Assembly: GCF_022539315.1 (NCBI RefSeq)
Contig: NC_066316.1
Coordinates: 61,671,994 to 61,735,993 of the forward strand
Source of the DNA: Serinus canaria
Taxonomy: Eukaryota > Chordata > Aves > Passeriformes > Fringillidae
DNA: 64,000 nt
Reading direction: 5' to 3'
Under the pieces are notes generated by a model that saw only the letters and a program-made list of their open reading frames with translations, was not told the origin of the DNA and did not search any database. Positions within the stretch are counted from its first letter, which is position 1, and the number at the start of each line of letters is the position of its first letter. Made by a program: the position numbers and the translations under genes. Below, piece by piece: positions 13,459 through 26,532 of this stretch.

Positions 13459-15404
13459 GAATAATGTACCTAGGTACAGAAAAGGTACAGAAAATGAACT
13501 CTTCCCTTACTGGCTTTATCTGTCTAGGTAAGGAGATAGACTTTGGTGAATTGCATGGCCTAAACAAAATGATAAACTGAATGATAAAAACACACAGTTA
13601 AGCTTAGCAAACATGCAGTAACTTGAAACTATTTTAACAAGTTCTTAGAATCTGACATCCTTTTAAAACAGCTTTTTTACTATTAAAAAATATCCAAACC
13701 ATCACAACTCTGAAATATTTTAGGCTAGACCATTTACAGAATAAATCTAACCAATAAAAGAGTAGATCCATGGCTTTTTTATTCTGCACAACTCTGATGA
13801 TTTAAAGTTAAGTTTGCTAAGTAATTTTTCACTAAAGTTATATAAATGCCATATTTTTTAAAATGTAAAATAAAGAAAATTTACTTCATTGAATAAAAGA
13901 TGAAAACAAATATTATTTATTTTTATTAGCAGTTTTCAATATCCTTCCCTAGCAATTGTTTGGCTGGTGGCACAGACAGCACCAGAAGGAGATTTGAAAA
14001 TTCCAGTTACAGGAAGTTTCTGCTGGAGATTCATTGTAGATTCAGACTCAAAACTTGAAGAAATAAATAGTCTCCATAGCCAGGAAATATCTGGTCAAAA
14101 TATCAGTATCAGTATCTCTATCAGTACTTTTTAATTTCTATTCCTATCTCCAGAATTTGTTCTGTGTTTGTCCATGTACCTCTTGTCATCTTTTTCATAC
14201 CCACTGCTAATAGTGTTATCCAACACACAGCTTGCTCACTTTCCATTATTTAATTACCTTTGCTGTGCTTTAATACTAATGTTCAAATAATGAAACCTCA
14301 CATTGATAAAGGGAAAATCTTAAATCTGCATATATTAAAAAAATCTCATTTTTTTCTGGGATTCTAAAGAAATGAGGCTTAGAACACTAGATTGTGTGAT
14401 GGCCTAGAGTAACCATGCTCCAATAGGATTTTTAAAATCAGTACCAGGACAAAGGCAACTGATGTAGGAGTGCTTCAGTTGGGAAAAAGAGTGAAGCACC
14501 CAGTCACCACTTCCTGATGGGCAGCCAGCCTGCCTGACAGCTCCTGAAAATTGGTCTGGCAACCATCACAGTTCTCGTAGATGATCAACTGGCAGCTATG
14601 TGCTTTGGGAAAAGGTAGAGCATGTGATAATTCTTGCTTAGATAGAGATGGGGAGAAGGCACTGTGTGAGATTTTAGAGAACACTGGGCAGAACCAGTGA
14701 CATTTAACTGGGAGAGGTAGGTTCATATAGGCTGTACCAGGTGAAGACAGGTTGTAATAGAGGAGCACAGAAAATAAATTCTCAAGGAAACAGACTTTTA
14801 ATTTTCCCATTCATGGAACAGCTAATTTTAAATATGGTATGCCTAACAAGCTCAGTAGCCAGCAGAAACAATGACAGGTTTCTGCTTTTAATCACTGAGT
14901 TGTATAAAAGTTTTTGGGTACCTCAGTCTAATGTGGTCAGTCTCTAACCTAAGAAATGCACATTTCTCATCAGATGTGCCTTCATGTCAGTGGTTTTCCT
15001 TTATCTGGTAATCCTATTTTGCTATCCTCTTTATAACTGAGAAAACTTTTTTTAGTTCTTGTTTCACTTTTTAATACACACAAATTCAAATCAACAACCA
15101 TTTTCCAGGACCTTGTTCTTATCTTAAAGGAGGTAGACAATCATTACATAAAAAAGCAATTACTAAAGCAAACAAATACATTTGCACATTGGAATGTAGA
15201 TAACTCAGTGCCAAAGAATGCCATCAAGATAAGCAAATTAGCAAAGGAGTAATAATAAAAAAGCCCTAGAGGTGTATATGAACAATAAAACAGGCAGGTA
15301 AATTATTTTACTGCAATTCTTTTGTTATGCAGCATGACAAACCAGCAAGGAATGAACAATGCTGTTGGTTTGCTGTTATTATCCCCCCATAGATGAGAAG
15401 ATAC

Positions 15405-16168
15405 CACAGAATAACAGAATGGGTCAGACTGGAAGGGACCACAGTGGATAATCTGGTCCAACCTCTCTCCTAAAGCAGGGTCATCCTAGCACACACAGTA
15501 TAGGATTGTGTCCTGATGGTTCTTGAACATCTCCAGTGGGGAACACTCCACAACCTCTCTGGCCAACCTGTTCCAGTGCATGGCCACCTGCACAGCAAAG
15601 AAATTCTTCCTCATATTCAAGTGGAAGTTCCTACAAATCTGTTTTTTGCCCATTACCTCTTGTCCCTTTGCTTGGCACCACTAAGAGCTTGGTTCCATTC
15701 TCTTGGCACGCTCCCTTAAGATACTGACAGACATTGATGAGGTCCCCTCTTCTCAGTTGTCCCTTCTCGAGGCTGAGCAGGCCCAGTTCCCTCAGCCTGT
15801 CCTTGTAAGAGAGATGCTCCAGTCCCTTAATCCCCTTTGTAGCCCCACACCTGACCTGCTGCAGGAGCTCCAGCTCCTCAGCTTGTGCTGAGGAGGCCAG
15901 AACTGCACACAGTGGCCTCACCAGGGCTGAATAGAGGGGGAGTATCATCTCCCTGAGCCTGCTGGGAATGCTGTGTTTGATGCACCCCAGGACACCACTG
16001 ACCACGTGGGAATGGTGCTGGCTCATGGGCAGCATGTTGTCCACAAGGATCCCCAGGTCCTTCCTTGTAGAGCTGCTTTCCCATCAAGTCAGCCCCCAGC
16101 CTATACTGGTGTCTGGGGTTATTCCTCCCCAGGTGCAGGACCCTGCATTCACTGAATTTCAGATGGTT
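15405..16168 (-). mobile_element. CR1 LINE, 3' fragment of about 760 bp
   Basis: This is the best-preserved CR1. Its 3' end is at the left (ACAGAATAACAGAATGG, complement of the CR1 terminal repeat). The minus-strand frame at 16044-15631 retains ORF2 C-terminal blocks: VLGCIKHSIPSRLREMILPL, YSALVRP, then KGLEHLSYKDRLRELGLLSL and LINVCQYLKG. The element is 5'-truncated, as usual for CR1, and its right end abuts an (AAAT)n repeat. The ORF is a relic of the element, not a host gene. Confidence 0.92.
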
Positions 16169-16193
16169 AAATAAATAAATAAATAAATAAATA
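16168..16193. repeat. (AAAT)n microsatellite
   Basis: About six units of AAAT at the truncated right end of the 15.4-16.2 kb CR1 copy, followed by more A+T-rich sequence. Confidence 0.95.
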
Positions 16194-18689
16194 TTTATAT
16201 ATTATTACATTATAATATAAATAGTTACATATTACATACATACTTTAAAAAAAAGTAAGAAAGCAAAAGCTTTCATACCATATGCATATACACAATAAAC
16301 TGAAACACGTAAATGCATTTTTCTAAATTCTGTGTCTTAACATAGGAAATATTTGTTGCCTGAATTTACAGCAGGCAGAGAAACCCTGTGCTGAAGGATG
16401 TTGATAGGTCTATGAAAAGATGATAGTTAAAAAAATTATACTTAGTAACATGTTACCTTTATGCACATTGACAGGACTGGGTCCTGAAATGTCTTCCAGT
16501 AGCAGGTCTGGGATGTGCAGGGCTCTGTTGTGACTTGACTGGACCTGTGGCTCAGGAGAGCCTGCACCCTACACAGCAAATCCAGGGTCCTAGGACCTGC
16601 TAGTTCCCATGCACACACCCCACATGCAAAGAGCTGGAGGAAATGGCAGCTCAGGACAGGCTGCCACCAAAGCAACAACCACAGCTCCCATTCAGCCACT
16701 TTTTTCTGAGAAGAACTCATCTGTCAGGTGAATGCACAGAGACAGCTGCTCCACTTATCCACCATCAGGTTGACAAGGGGTCCCCACAAAGGTTGATTTT
16801 TATGAAGTACAATTCTGACAGCCATGTTTAGTCCTTGAATGCTCTTTTGTGGGAGAGGAAAAGTCAGCCTTTGTCTACCTTGTCTCCTTTTACTGCTACA
16901 GGAGAGATAACATCGCTACAATCATCTCTAAGGTTCAAAGCCATAGAAGAGCTCACTCAAGATTACAATACATAAAAAAATGATAGCTAAATGGAGGCTC
17001 AATGTTGCCTGAAATCTATGTAATCTCTTTGTTAAAAATAGCATCAAAAGGGGAGTGGTGACATGGAGTGCTTGTAAAGGAATTTGAAAAAAAGGCAAAA
17101 ACAGACACAGAAGGTCTGAAACACTGAAGATGTTATTGGAAAGCTCTGTTGAATTAAAAATTGTTTGATTTGGCAAAGGTTTGTCACTAAGCCCTTTATT
17201 ATTAGCTCTACTTGTCCATCACCTCATAAAAGTCAAATGAAATTAAAATGAAGCCATGTATGAGAAAGTATTTTTTAATAAATGACAAATATGATCAAAT
17301 AAAAGGTAAAAATAGACATGGTTTGAAGAGAAAAAGTTAAAATTAAGAAGCAGGGAGAGCTGTTGGTAGATGCCTGGAGCAGTCTGGGGCAGAGGGAGAC
17401 AGGTGCCCCACTATACTCCTGCTGCTGACACGTGTCCTTCCCACCACTGCTCCCACACACCATCTCCTGCTCCATGAAGGGTTCTGGGGTGATGTACCAA
17501 TGACTGGAGCCTGCCATTACTGTTACTCGACAAGGTATGAGTTAAAAGAAGAGAATCTACAAGGTGGTTCTTAGGCAGGAAAGGGCTGGAGGTCAGGGAC
17601 ATGAACTGGCCATGCTCTAGCCCCAGGGGATGAAGGCAGCAAAGGGAGCCAGGCCCAGGCACTGGAATGATGCTTTATCCATCAGACTCTGCTATTGGGA
17701 GCCTGACACAGACTCACAGGTAACGTTTTAGATGCATCATTCACATGTTAAACCAAAATTAAAAAAAAAAAAAAAAATCAAAGTGAGGAGTGTACAATTA
17801 TCAGACAGGGGAATCTCTGCAGAGTCCCATTTAATCACTAAGTGCTGCTTTTCTGCCGTTGCAATTTTATTTGGATTTGCTGCACTTTTTCTCTTACCTA
17901 CTTGGAGAGACTGTCCAACAGTTCTTTGGCATAAAGAGAACAAAAAGAGAAAATATAATTTACAAAATAAAATGGGATTGAAAAAATAGAAGGCAGACAA
18001 AAGTGGGTAAGGGACACCTAAAATGGCATGCCATTTAGAAATATTTCTAGAGAAGTAATGCTATTTATTTATATCCAAATTGGCCAAGGAGCCAAGGTCT
18101 GGGTCAGCACAGAACACAGATTTGGATGCATACAACACTCTTAGAGGATCACAAAAACAAATCTTAGCTTCAGAAAATTTCAGTATTCCAGTAAGGGAAG
18201 TATTAAGGAAAACAGCCTGGGAAAGGATGAGATGATCATGAAACCATCCCAGAGAGTGTAAGAGCACAAGCTAGGTGGAAATTAGGTTGAGGCAAGAACA
18301 TTAGAGCAGGAAAAAAAATTGGCTGGTGGTGAAAACAGTACACAAAGGGGGCACATTTGCACCACTTCACAACTTTGAAACCCCTAGCTTACCCATCAGC
18401 ATCTCATCCATGGTAGAGTGTTTTCTATGGTCAAGTAGGATGGAAGAGGCCATATCCCTCCCATTCTCATTGGATCCCTGCTGGGATCCACTATGACATT
18501 ACCCCTACCTAGGGAATTCTAATTAAGAGAAAATTACCTAAAAATACCGGAACAGAGCAATGCTTCAGGAAACCCAATAGTCTCTCTGACAGTAAATAAA
18601 ACCAGGTATCTGGGGGAGAATGCAAAATACTGCAAACAAATACTACCATCTACTACTGTTCAGGCATCCAAAGATTTTTGACTCAAAAG
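16194..18689. other. Intergenic, nothing identified
   Basis: A mildly G+C-rich stretch at 16.47-16.75 and another at 17.35-17.70 kb carry only short overlapping ORFs. A 17-A run is at 17761-17777. Confidence 0.6.
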
Positions 18690-19360
18690 ACTTTCTGAGC
18701 CAAACTGGGTATTCTATACATTAAGTGACTTGCCACCACTTTCTCTCCTGTAATTGCTCCAATTTTCCTGTAAATGCTCTCAGCATTTACAATATCCTTT
18801 GGCAGGACACTTCACCAGTCTTTCATTGTTTCATTAGGATTCACTCTTCTTTTTTGTTATAGATCCCATCTGATGACTATTGTCAGTATCACTTAGAGAC
18901 CTTTGGCACAAGCACAATAACCAATATCTATCAGTCATATCATTTAATGCAAAGAACGTACCTACCTCTATTTTGTTATTGTCCAACCCCATTTATTTGG
19001 TTACAGTAACTAACTCTCATCTCTTCACTCCCAGGTAACTCAAGATTGTTTATTTCCTCATTGTTTAACTTTTTCTTTAGATAATTTGCAAATATGGTCA
19101 AGAGCAAAGCCAAACAAAAATCTCTGCAGAATTCAATTGGCATCCTCCCTTCATGGCACAAGCTATTTACTACAGTCAATTTCTGTGTTCTGACCATACT
19201 ATGCCCACCTTGTCCACACGAGATCCTCCTTCTCAGCCCATGTCTAGGTTTAATTTGAGACTATTGCAAGGAATTACAGAACTTGCTGACCTGCCAATAA
19301 ACTTTGTGGTTTGTAAGACAGGACTCCTTCAAAAAAGCTACACTGACCTTTTAGAAGCAT
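18690..19360 (-). mobile_element. Possible ancient CR1-like fragment
   Basis: Blocks recall the antisense of old amniote CR1 ORF2: GATAATTTGCAAATATGGTC, AAATCTCTGCAGAATTCAAT and GTTTGTAAGACAGGACTCCT occur in the expected order. Similarity is patchy and from memory, so the call and borders are tentative. Confidence 0.35.
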
Positions 19361-20593
19361 AACAGGTGTACATGGTTGCTAATTCTAATTCAGTATTTCA
19401 CATACCCCACAATGATTCATTTCACTGCTCAAGCCAACCTACTAAGCAAATCATGAAAACCCTCAAAAGCACCAAATGTCAATCAGCTGAAGAGGAGCAT
19501 CTAGAGATTACAATTCTGTATCTGCAATCTCTGCGGAGCTCATTAGTCCTTTTTACTTGGGGAAAAACCATGCTTAAAGTCAAAGTCTGCTGTCTGTCTT
19601 TTGTCAAACAGTTTGAGATCGCCAGTGAGAAGTGAGTTAAACTTCAGTTTCAGCTCCAGGGCTATCGATTTCTTTGGCCTGCAGACTATCCCTCTTCCAT
19701 TGCTGCACACTGCACGCTGGAATTCCTGCAGATAAGGAGCCTCTGCTATGATGTCCTTGACATTTTGTTGCAAGTCTTGACTGTTTGGTAGGGGCCTGGG
19801 GAGGGGGATGAAAGGCTTTTTCTCCACCAGCGGGACAAAGTATAGGCCTCAAGATTTTTCCTGAGTATTTCTCAGCAGGGAATTGGTTTTCAGCATTATT
19901 TCCTACAGAAACTAACTGTAGGTAGTGGTGATACCTTGTGTGCCTGTTCATGAATGTGCAAAAATCCCCAACACATCAGAAAACACATTCCATCACATAG
20001 TAAGGAAACACATTTCATCACCTAGTAAGGAAACTGAACACAGTTCCTTTCCAGAGAAAACAGGCAACCGCTTCAATTGATGGGTTACCAATTTCAAGTT
20101 TACAGCTACAGACTGCTTTCTCCAAAACCCTTTGAAAGTGATAAATCTTTATGAAGTAGTCATAAAAAGGGACTGGGAAAATTGGATTCCAGCAATTTTG
20201 TCCTCATTCTGCATTCAGTTATTTTATGCTAACATTTTAACATTTCATGAGAAGGTAAAATTCTGTGTTGCATATCAGGATGCTTTGAAAAGTGAAAGCC
20301 ACATGACAGGGAGTATTTTGTATTAAAATATTCACCACAATAAACCGGCTTTTTACTTCTGCTTTCATTTTCAGTGTTACAGCAGCTAAAGAGTGAAGTG
20401 ACTCTAATACAGGGTTTGAGAACACAAAGATTCTGAAGTTTAAATTATTTAGTGTGATTTTAAAAAAAGTTTATATAAACATCATAAAAAGTATTACAAA
20501 TTTAAGCAAGACTCCTTGGAGATTGTCAATGCATAGAATTGCTTAAAGAAAGAGTTAAACATTCAGGCAATTTAATTTTTTCTTTTTCAAAAC
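19361..20593. other. Intergenic, overlapping short minus ORFs at 19.54-19.95 kb
   Basis: Two overlapping minus frames (19951-19637 and 19827-19543) encode 104 and 94 residues that I cannot assign. The 25-bp duplication at 19981 follows. Nothing else seen. Confidence 0.5.
19981..20030. repeat. 25-bp tandem duplication
   Basis: Two units of the form AAACACATTYCATCACMTAG + TAAGG, with two differences. Confidence 0.95.
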
Positions 20594-20599
20594 TTTATT
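20594..20599 (-). promoter_or_regulatory. Candidate distal poly(A) signal AATAAA
   Basis: On the minus strand the context is CTACCTAATAAAGTTTTG. It is the last canonical hexamer I noted before the flank where an ancient CR1 copy appears (19.4 kb). Such hexamers are common by chance in A+T-rich DNA. Confidence 0.25.
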
Positions 20600-22860
20600 A
20601 GGTAGACATTACTAGATGACATTGTAAAACCCCTTGTGTGCAAGTGAACGAACTCTACAATGTATGTCTCCCCACAATTAATCAAATCCACTGCCCCCCG
20701 CCCCCAATTCTGAATAGTGATTCTAAGATGGGTGGAGTGCATTCAAATGCTACTTCACATTCTTCCATTTCATCATGGGGAAGCACTTTTTCAGTCTGTT
20801 GCTAACAGGGGCTTGGGATGTCAGTGTAAGTGAAAGGAATGCCTTCAAAGGAAACAAAGTACCGTAAGTTTTGTCTTACGAAATTCAGTTTCATAAGAAC
20901 ACCAGATTCATCGCAGAGTCTTTTAAAAATTAAACTGCTTACCGTGATTGTATTTAGCAAAGTGAAGCAATACAGAGACATATCTACTACTGAATACTAG
21001 TGAGGTAACATTTTGAAAATAAAACTGTTAAAAAATTCACTTACTTTCGAAAGGTCCTGTCCAGCAGGACAAACATTGGCAGAATACCTTCCCTTGTATC
21101 CATGCATGTACATGTGCATATACAACCTGTGTCTACTATAGCTTTTTAAAGAACAAGATTTTAGTTATACATTCATCAGGACAAGTTTAAAGATCAGACA
21201 TTACTATGGTAGATTCAACAGAAGACTTCAATGAACCATCTTTCTAGACCTCCTAAATGAAAAGGCACTCTGAAGTGGGTAGGAAGAGGGTAAATAATCC
21301 TTACAAAACATTGACATGAACTAAAGCAGCCACATAGGTAGCACACTGAACCGTGATTATTGTTACACATTTAAAATACCAACTTGAAGATGAATTATTT
21401 GTAAAATATTGCCCAACACTACTGAATATTTTACCAAGTTATTACAGCATGAAGACCATTGTTGCAATACTAGGCAACAGAAAATATAGTTTTAGATAAA
21501 GGCAAGACAAAGATAACAGGGAAATCTTATCAGCATTTTGGTTGTGTGAATGCTGGTTCTAGGAGAGAAAAAAATTCATTTAAGGAAATAACTAGTACAA
21601 ATAAACAGTAACTCATAATGTTGAAGGAGTATTTTGACACATGGCATCTTCTACTTAATAGATTATAGAAGAATCAAATTTTAAAATTCTGAGATAATGC
21701 TGAAACAGAAGTCATTAAGATATGTACTAATTCACTTATAATTTTATTGCAGTATGGCTCTAAATCAAATTCCCTATCACCAAAACCTTTAGATGTGCAA
21801 GCTGAATCCTGACTAAACACTCACAGTAGTGTTCACAGTATGTGAAAGCTATATTACAAATTAGTAACTCCAGGATGGGAAAAAAGCCCCTCCTACAGTT
21901 CTGAAAAACTCATGAGTTCCAGGAAAATAAAAGGTTCAAAGGGATACTCATCTTAATTTCTCCTGCTTTCCTTAACAAATTCTCAGTGGAGGAAATTGAA
22001 CATATTAAAACTATCTTGTGATCATGCATCTATAAAAAAATAAGACCTTCTAAGCATCATTTTTCTTCTTACCCCCCATTAACTCAATTTCCTTCTGATA
22101 ATTACCTTTTTATACTTTTTTTTTTGGCAGATAATTGCTACCATAAGCTTATGAAATTTAAGATAGTTTTAGAAAAGTAGCTTATTCCTGACTTTAACAG
22201 TAGATGGACAACAGTGGCATCAATGTTAATAAGAACAAACAGGTTTAGTAGGTTTAGAACCTAAAATTCCACTGTGTTCTGGAAAACGAAGCAAGAAGAA
22301 ATAAACCCCACAACACCCATTTTGAAGCTATGAGAAGATGGCAAAATGAGTAATACTTTTCCAGATCACACCTCCCACCTTGCAGTGAAGGGCTGGGCAG
22401 AGATCCCAGAGCTGTGCCACCATCATCATTGATGGTTTTGTCCACCAAGATATCCACCCCACAGGAGTTACCAACTTGTATTGACAGGATACGTTAGCTC
22501 CAGTTGGATAACACTGAAGTGCTCTCAACCTGCTTTAAGGCCCAGCCTAGTGGCAGTGCACCTCCATGTGCCATATTCCTTGGTGCTTCCACCTCCAACA
22601 ATTAGGGCAAACAAGGGACGAGTGAGCCCCCGAGCTGGCAGGTGCAGCCACAACAGGCTGTGCTCAACTCCCCTCTCCAACAAGCTGAGTTTCTGTCAGT
22701 AGTTGAAAACTCATGGCTTCTTATGCTGGAGGAGCCAGACCTACTCCAACTTATGATGCATTTCTGCAGAAGTCTGAAGGAAGATGGGAGGGATGGGGGC
22801 AAAGAGCAAGTTTAAAAAACCTACAAAAATGAGATCATCAGAATTAAAATAAGCGTGCCA

Positions 22861-22903
22861 GATTAATGATAGGCTTTTATGATTAATGATAGGCTTTTAT
22901 GAT
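22861..22903. repeat. 20-bp tandem duplication
   Basis: GATTAATGATAGGCTTTTAT is present twice without a mismatch, followed by a partial third start. Confidence 0.96.
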
Positions 22904-25080
22904 AGGCTAACTTCTTCCCTAATATAACATCTGTCAACTTTCTCAGCAAACCAAAACTCATTACTTTAGCTTAATGTAACTGTAGGATTCCACAGAACAG
23001 GAATTCCCACATTGCTCCTCTGAGGGGTATGAACACCTTTCATTTGTTTCACGCAATAAGGCACTTACACATTTATAAACCCTTAATTATACAAAACACT
23101 AAATACTGGAATTCAAGTGTTGCTTTCATGGGCATTGCCTTCCTCCAGTTTTTACAAGTTCTTAGTCAGCCCATAAATATACTACAAAAAGTTCCCATCA
23201 CTGATGCATCTAGCTTGTATGCTGCCCAGATGTAGAACTAGAAATTGCTTTCTTCATGAATCCACAGTGTTTGGCCAGCACCCTAGTTGTGCCAGAAGCC
23301 TGTACACTAAAAAGGGTGTGATTTATTATCTCACTACCCTCACACCTTGCCATTAAAATTAAACTTATTTTAAAGAGAACCCTTCACCCTAAAATACATA
23401 AAACAAGAGATGGGGGCAAGGGAAGACTTCTCATTGAACTGTCATGGAATTAAATTCAGCTTTTACTCCTCAGAGATAATTTTTTCTTTTTTTCAACACT
23501 ATTCTCATCTCTACCATAGTGACAAGAACTAACAAAGACCTGAAAATGTTATTTTGTACTCAGATGGTTAGTTATGTAACAAAGATGACTGTGCTGTTTA
23601 AGTAACTTCTAAAAAATTAAAAATTAAAAGCCCTGAAGAAAAACAGATTTTAGCATCTTGCTTTTAAGTAATGTAAATACAACAAAATTAATATTTTGCT
23701 TATATCTCAGCAAAGCATTAATGAAGCAACTTATGAGATCACATTTTACAGGGTGCAATTTGATCATCAGCCATTTTCACGAGTCAGTTTCAAATTATGA
23801 GATTTAGAACGAGAAGGAGTGCATACAAAGTGTATAAGAATGGAAACACGGTAAACAATTTATTATGAGATGGTAAACAGTGCAATGTAAATCTATCCCT
23901 GTCCATGCAACTTCTGGACACAAAGCACTAGGATGCAAATTGATATGAAAAACTCTTAAGAGTGTGTTTTTTATGCAAAAACATAGTCCATGACTAAAGA
24001 CTGAATCCATCTACTCACCCAGAGCTTGCATAAGACATGAAGATGTTTCCTGACTGCATCATAATTTTACAGGATGGGTTTAAAACACCTGAACAGCTTC
24101 TCTGAATTCTGTAAATATATTTCCTTCTAAAAATGAGGTAAATGTGGCATTGTGTTAGTAACATCATGCTTTGTGACAGTAAGTTAAAAATTTCAAAAAT
24201 ACTGTCTTCAGTCTGACAAATTTTCAACACGGTGAACAGTGAATGGGGTTGGCATGCAATTGTGTTTAAGATATGTGCAAAATTCACATTAATGCTAAAC
24301 AAGTATTTTTACAGAATAGGCTTCTCTTCTGCCTTTAATCTATCCAAACACCTCAAAATAATTTTTCATGTTTTGATAAGCCAAATAAGCACCAAAAAAG
24401 GCTTTTCTTTTTGCACAATATGCATATTTTAATAAATGCATCACTATTATAACTATTATGTTATACAGACAGATTTATAAATTAACAGCTGGAATTATGT
24501 TTCAAAATGTATGTTAGTTTTGCTATGGAGTAATTAAAACTTATTACACATTTTTAACTTTGAATTCAGAGCATGCACTCTAAGATCAGTTTTTATTTCC
24601 CTACTTTATGGCATTTGATTCTTAGGCCAAGAGAAGAGAAGCATCAGTGCAGTCTGTTCCTTACTGCAGAGAGAACATATGGTTTCTGAACTCTTACGCA
24701 CAGAAAGGAAAGGAAGAATCAGCAAGGAAGCTTCAGTCTGCAAGCAACTGCATTTGTTACAAAAATGTTTTGGAGTGTTAAGTACTCAAGCTGTAACAAC
24801 AGTGAAAACACTGTCTTCAATCGAATCAAGGCTCAGCTGGTTTTTCATGTAACAGTAGCAAGAAAAACTACCACATAGATCAGCAACATAACTTTTTAGA
24901 TGTTGCGCACCCTCAAGTTTGTGTTTTAAGTCCTAAAAATACTGAACAGCTGCAATTCTATTTCTTACAGTGTGTTGCTATTTGTTACATTGAAGAAAGC
25001 AGAATTTGAAGAAATGTTACTTAACACTGTCTTTGGGTGTTGTTTCTAATTTTACTAGTGACTCAAAGCATTAAGGTTTC

Positions 25081-25086
25081 TTTATT
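25081..25086 (-). promoter_or_regulatory. Candidate internal poly(A) signal AATAAA
   Basis: The minus-strand context is TTAATACAATAAAGAAACC. It lies 4.9 kb after the RNF217 stop and could support a shorter 3' UTR isoform. The motif alone is weak evidence. Confidence 0.2.
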
Positions 25087-25592
25087 GTATTAAAAGCTAG
25101 TATCCCCTCTCCTGACAATCTGCTCTAGTGAGAATGTTTGGAAATTCTTCCCAAATCTTTCCCTCTCCTGTGCTTACTAAACACATTGGCATCAATCTGC
25201 AGTGAGAGGAGTGGCTCCATAGTAGTTTGCACTTCTTAAGAAGTGAACCAGGTTTTCCATGGCTATCAACATGCTTCCAGATATTTTTATAAAAGTATTT
25301 GTGACCAAATTCCACACTGGCATAAAAATAGCTTTCTCTTGTTTAATGGGGCTGTGACTGATGTCAGGAATGAAGCTGACTCACTGCAACTATAAGGCTT
25401 AAAAATTAAAAGAAAGTACGAAATTATTGAATAGTTTCCTCATGTAGGATTCTTTCCATCAGCAGAGATCTAATATAGATTATAAGAATAACAGCAATCT
25501 GTGGTTCTTATCCACAACTTCAACCAGCACAATTAGCATACCAAAAATTATGATGTAAAGTTTGCTCAAGAAACAAAATAACACAACTGAAT

Positions 25593-25622
25593 TTAAAAAC
25601 AAAACAAAACAAAACAACAAAA
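25593..25622. repeat. (AAAAC)n simple repeat
   Basis: Several AAAAC units between 25.59 and 25.62 kb, in a wider A/C-rich stretch. Confidence 0.85.
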
Positions 25623-26478
25623 ACTAACAAACCAACCAAGAATTTGCATGGCAATCTGTTTGGCCACTGAATATTAAACAGTTTCTTGAATCTAACTGGC
25701 GTAAGAAACCGTTCCATCACTGCTGAATTTGTATCCTCTGGGAGAATTACTGCCCCACCTACACACCATTTAACATCACACAAACTGTGACAGTCTTTGG
25801 AAGAGCAAAAAGCCTCTTGGCTAAAAAAGAATACCTGATGGTGATCCAAAATGCTTTCTAGTTAAATTGGCAGTAGTCCCTACAAATTAATATTTTTAAT
25901 AAAGTAAAACTTTTATAATGAATAAATAGGTGTAAATTACAAAAACCCTTAACACACCAGGAAGAGTAAAGAAATCAGCATTAGGAGCATCAAAACCAAA
26001 CAAAATCTTCCCTTACACATTTGCACAGCCTCAAAGGAAGATAATAGATCACTCAAAGTGCACTGTACTTTAATGACACTGAACAGGTAGGAATATACTG
26101 TTTATTACAGAGGTGGTGAAGAGTCACTGACTTTTTTGTACAGAACTAAGCCTGATGGGTCAGCTCAGCACAAAGCTACTTGGAATTGTTTTTCTGCTTC
26201 TTGCTTGTATTCCTACTCAGCTTATTACTCTCACTGGCTAATAGACTTACATAAGGAAAAGCACAATTATTTTTTAGTAACAAGCTCCTGGATAAACTCT
26301 CTACATATACCTAACTATGCTCTGAGATGCCACGGACAGAAAATGATCCTGCTGCTGATATGGCTGAGAAGCCCTGGGACTTGACCCCACTACTGAAATA
26401 CAACTAAATTCTGCATAGTGGAGAAAGGGAGAGCAGCTCCTGCGGAGTGGTGTGTCCAGCCAGCCCTCCCAGCAGGAG

Positions 26479-26532
26479 CAGGATGGAGAACACACAGCCA
26501 CGGCACAGGATGGGGAACACAAAGCCACGGCA
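26479..26532. repeat. 27-bp G+C-rich tandem duplication
   Basis: Two 27-bp units (26479-26505 and 26506-26532), 25 of 27 identical, each starting CAGGATGG and ending AGCCACGGCA. They lie in a short G+C-rich patch. Confidence 0.95.

Larger units (their letters stand above)
11600..15404. other. Intergenic, hairpin at 12.86 kb, otherwise nothing identified
   Basis: A+T-rich, no transposon recognised. A 111-codon minus ORF at 14810-14475 has no recognisable family. Confidence 0.6.

Noticed and set aside
15631..16044. 137-codon minus ORF as a host gene
   Set aside because: Its residues are the C-terminal blocks of CR1 ORF2; it is part of a truncated LINE.
19543..19951. Overlapping 94- and 104-codon minus ORFs as an exon of the neighbouring gene
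   Set aside because: I compared them with the expected neighbour TPD52L1 from memory and saw no similarity; no convincing splice context.
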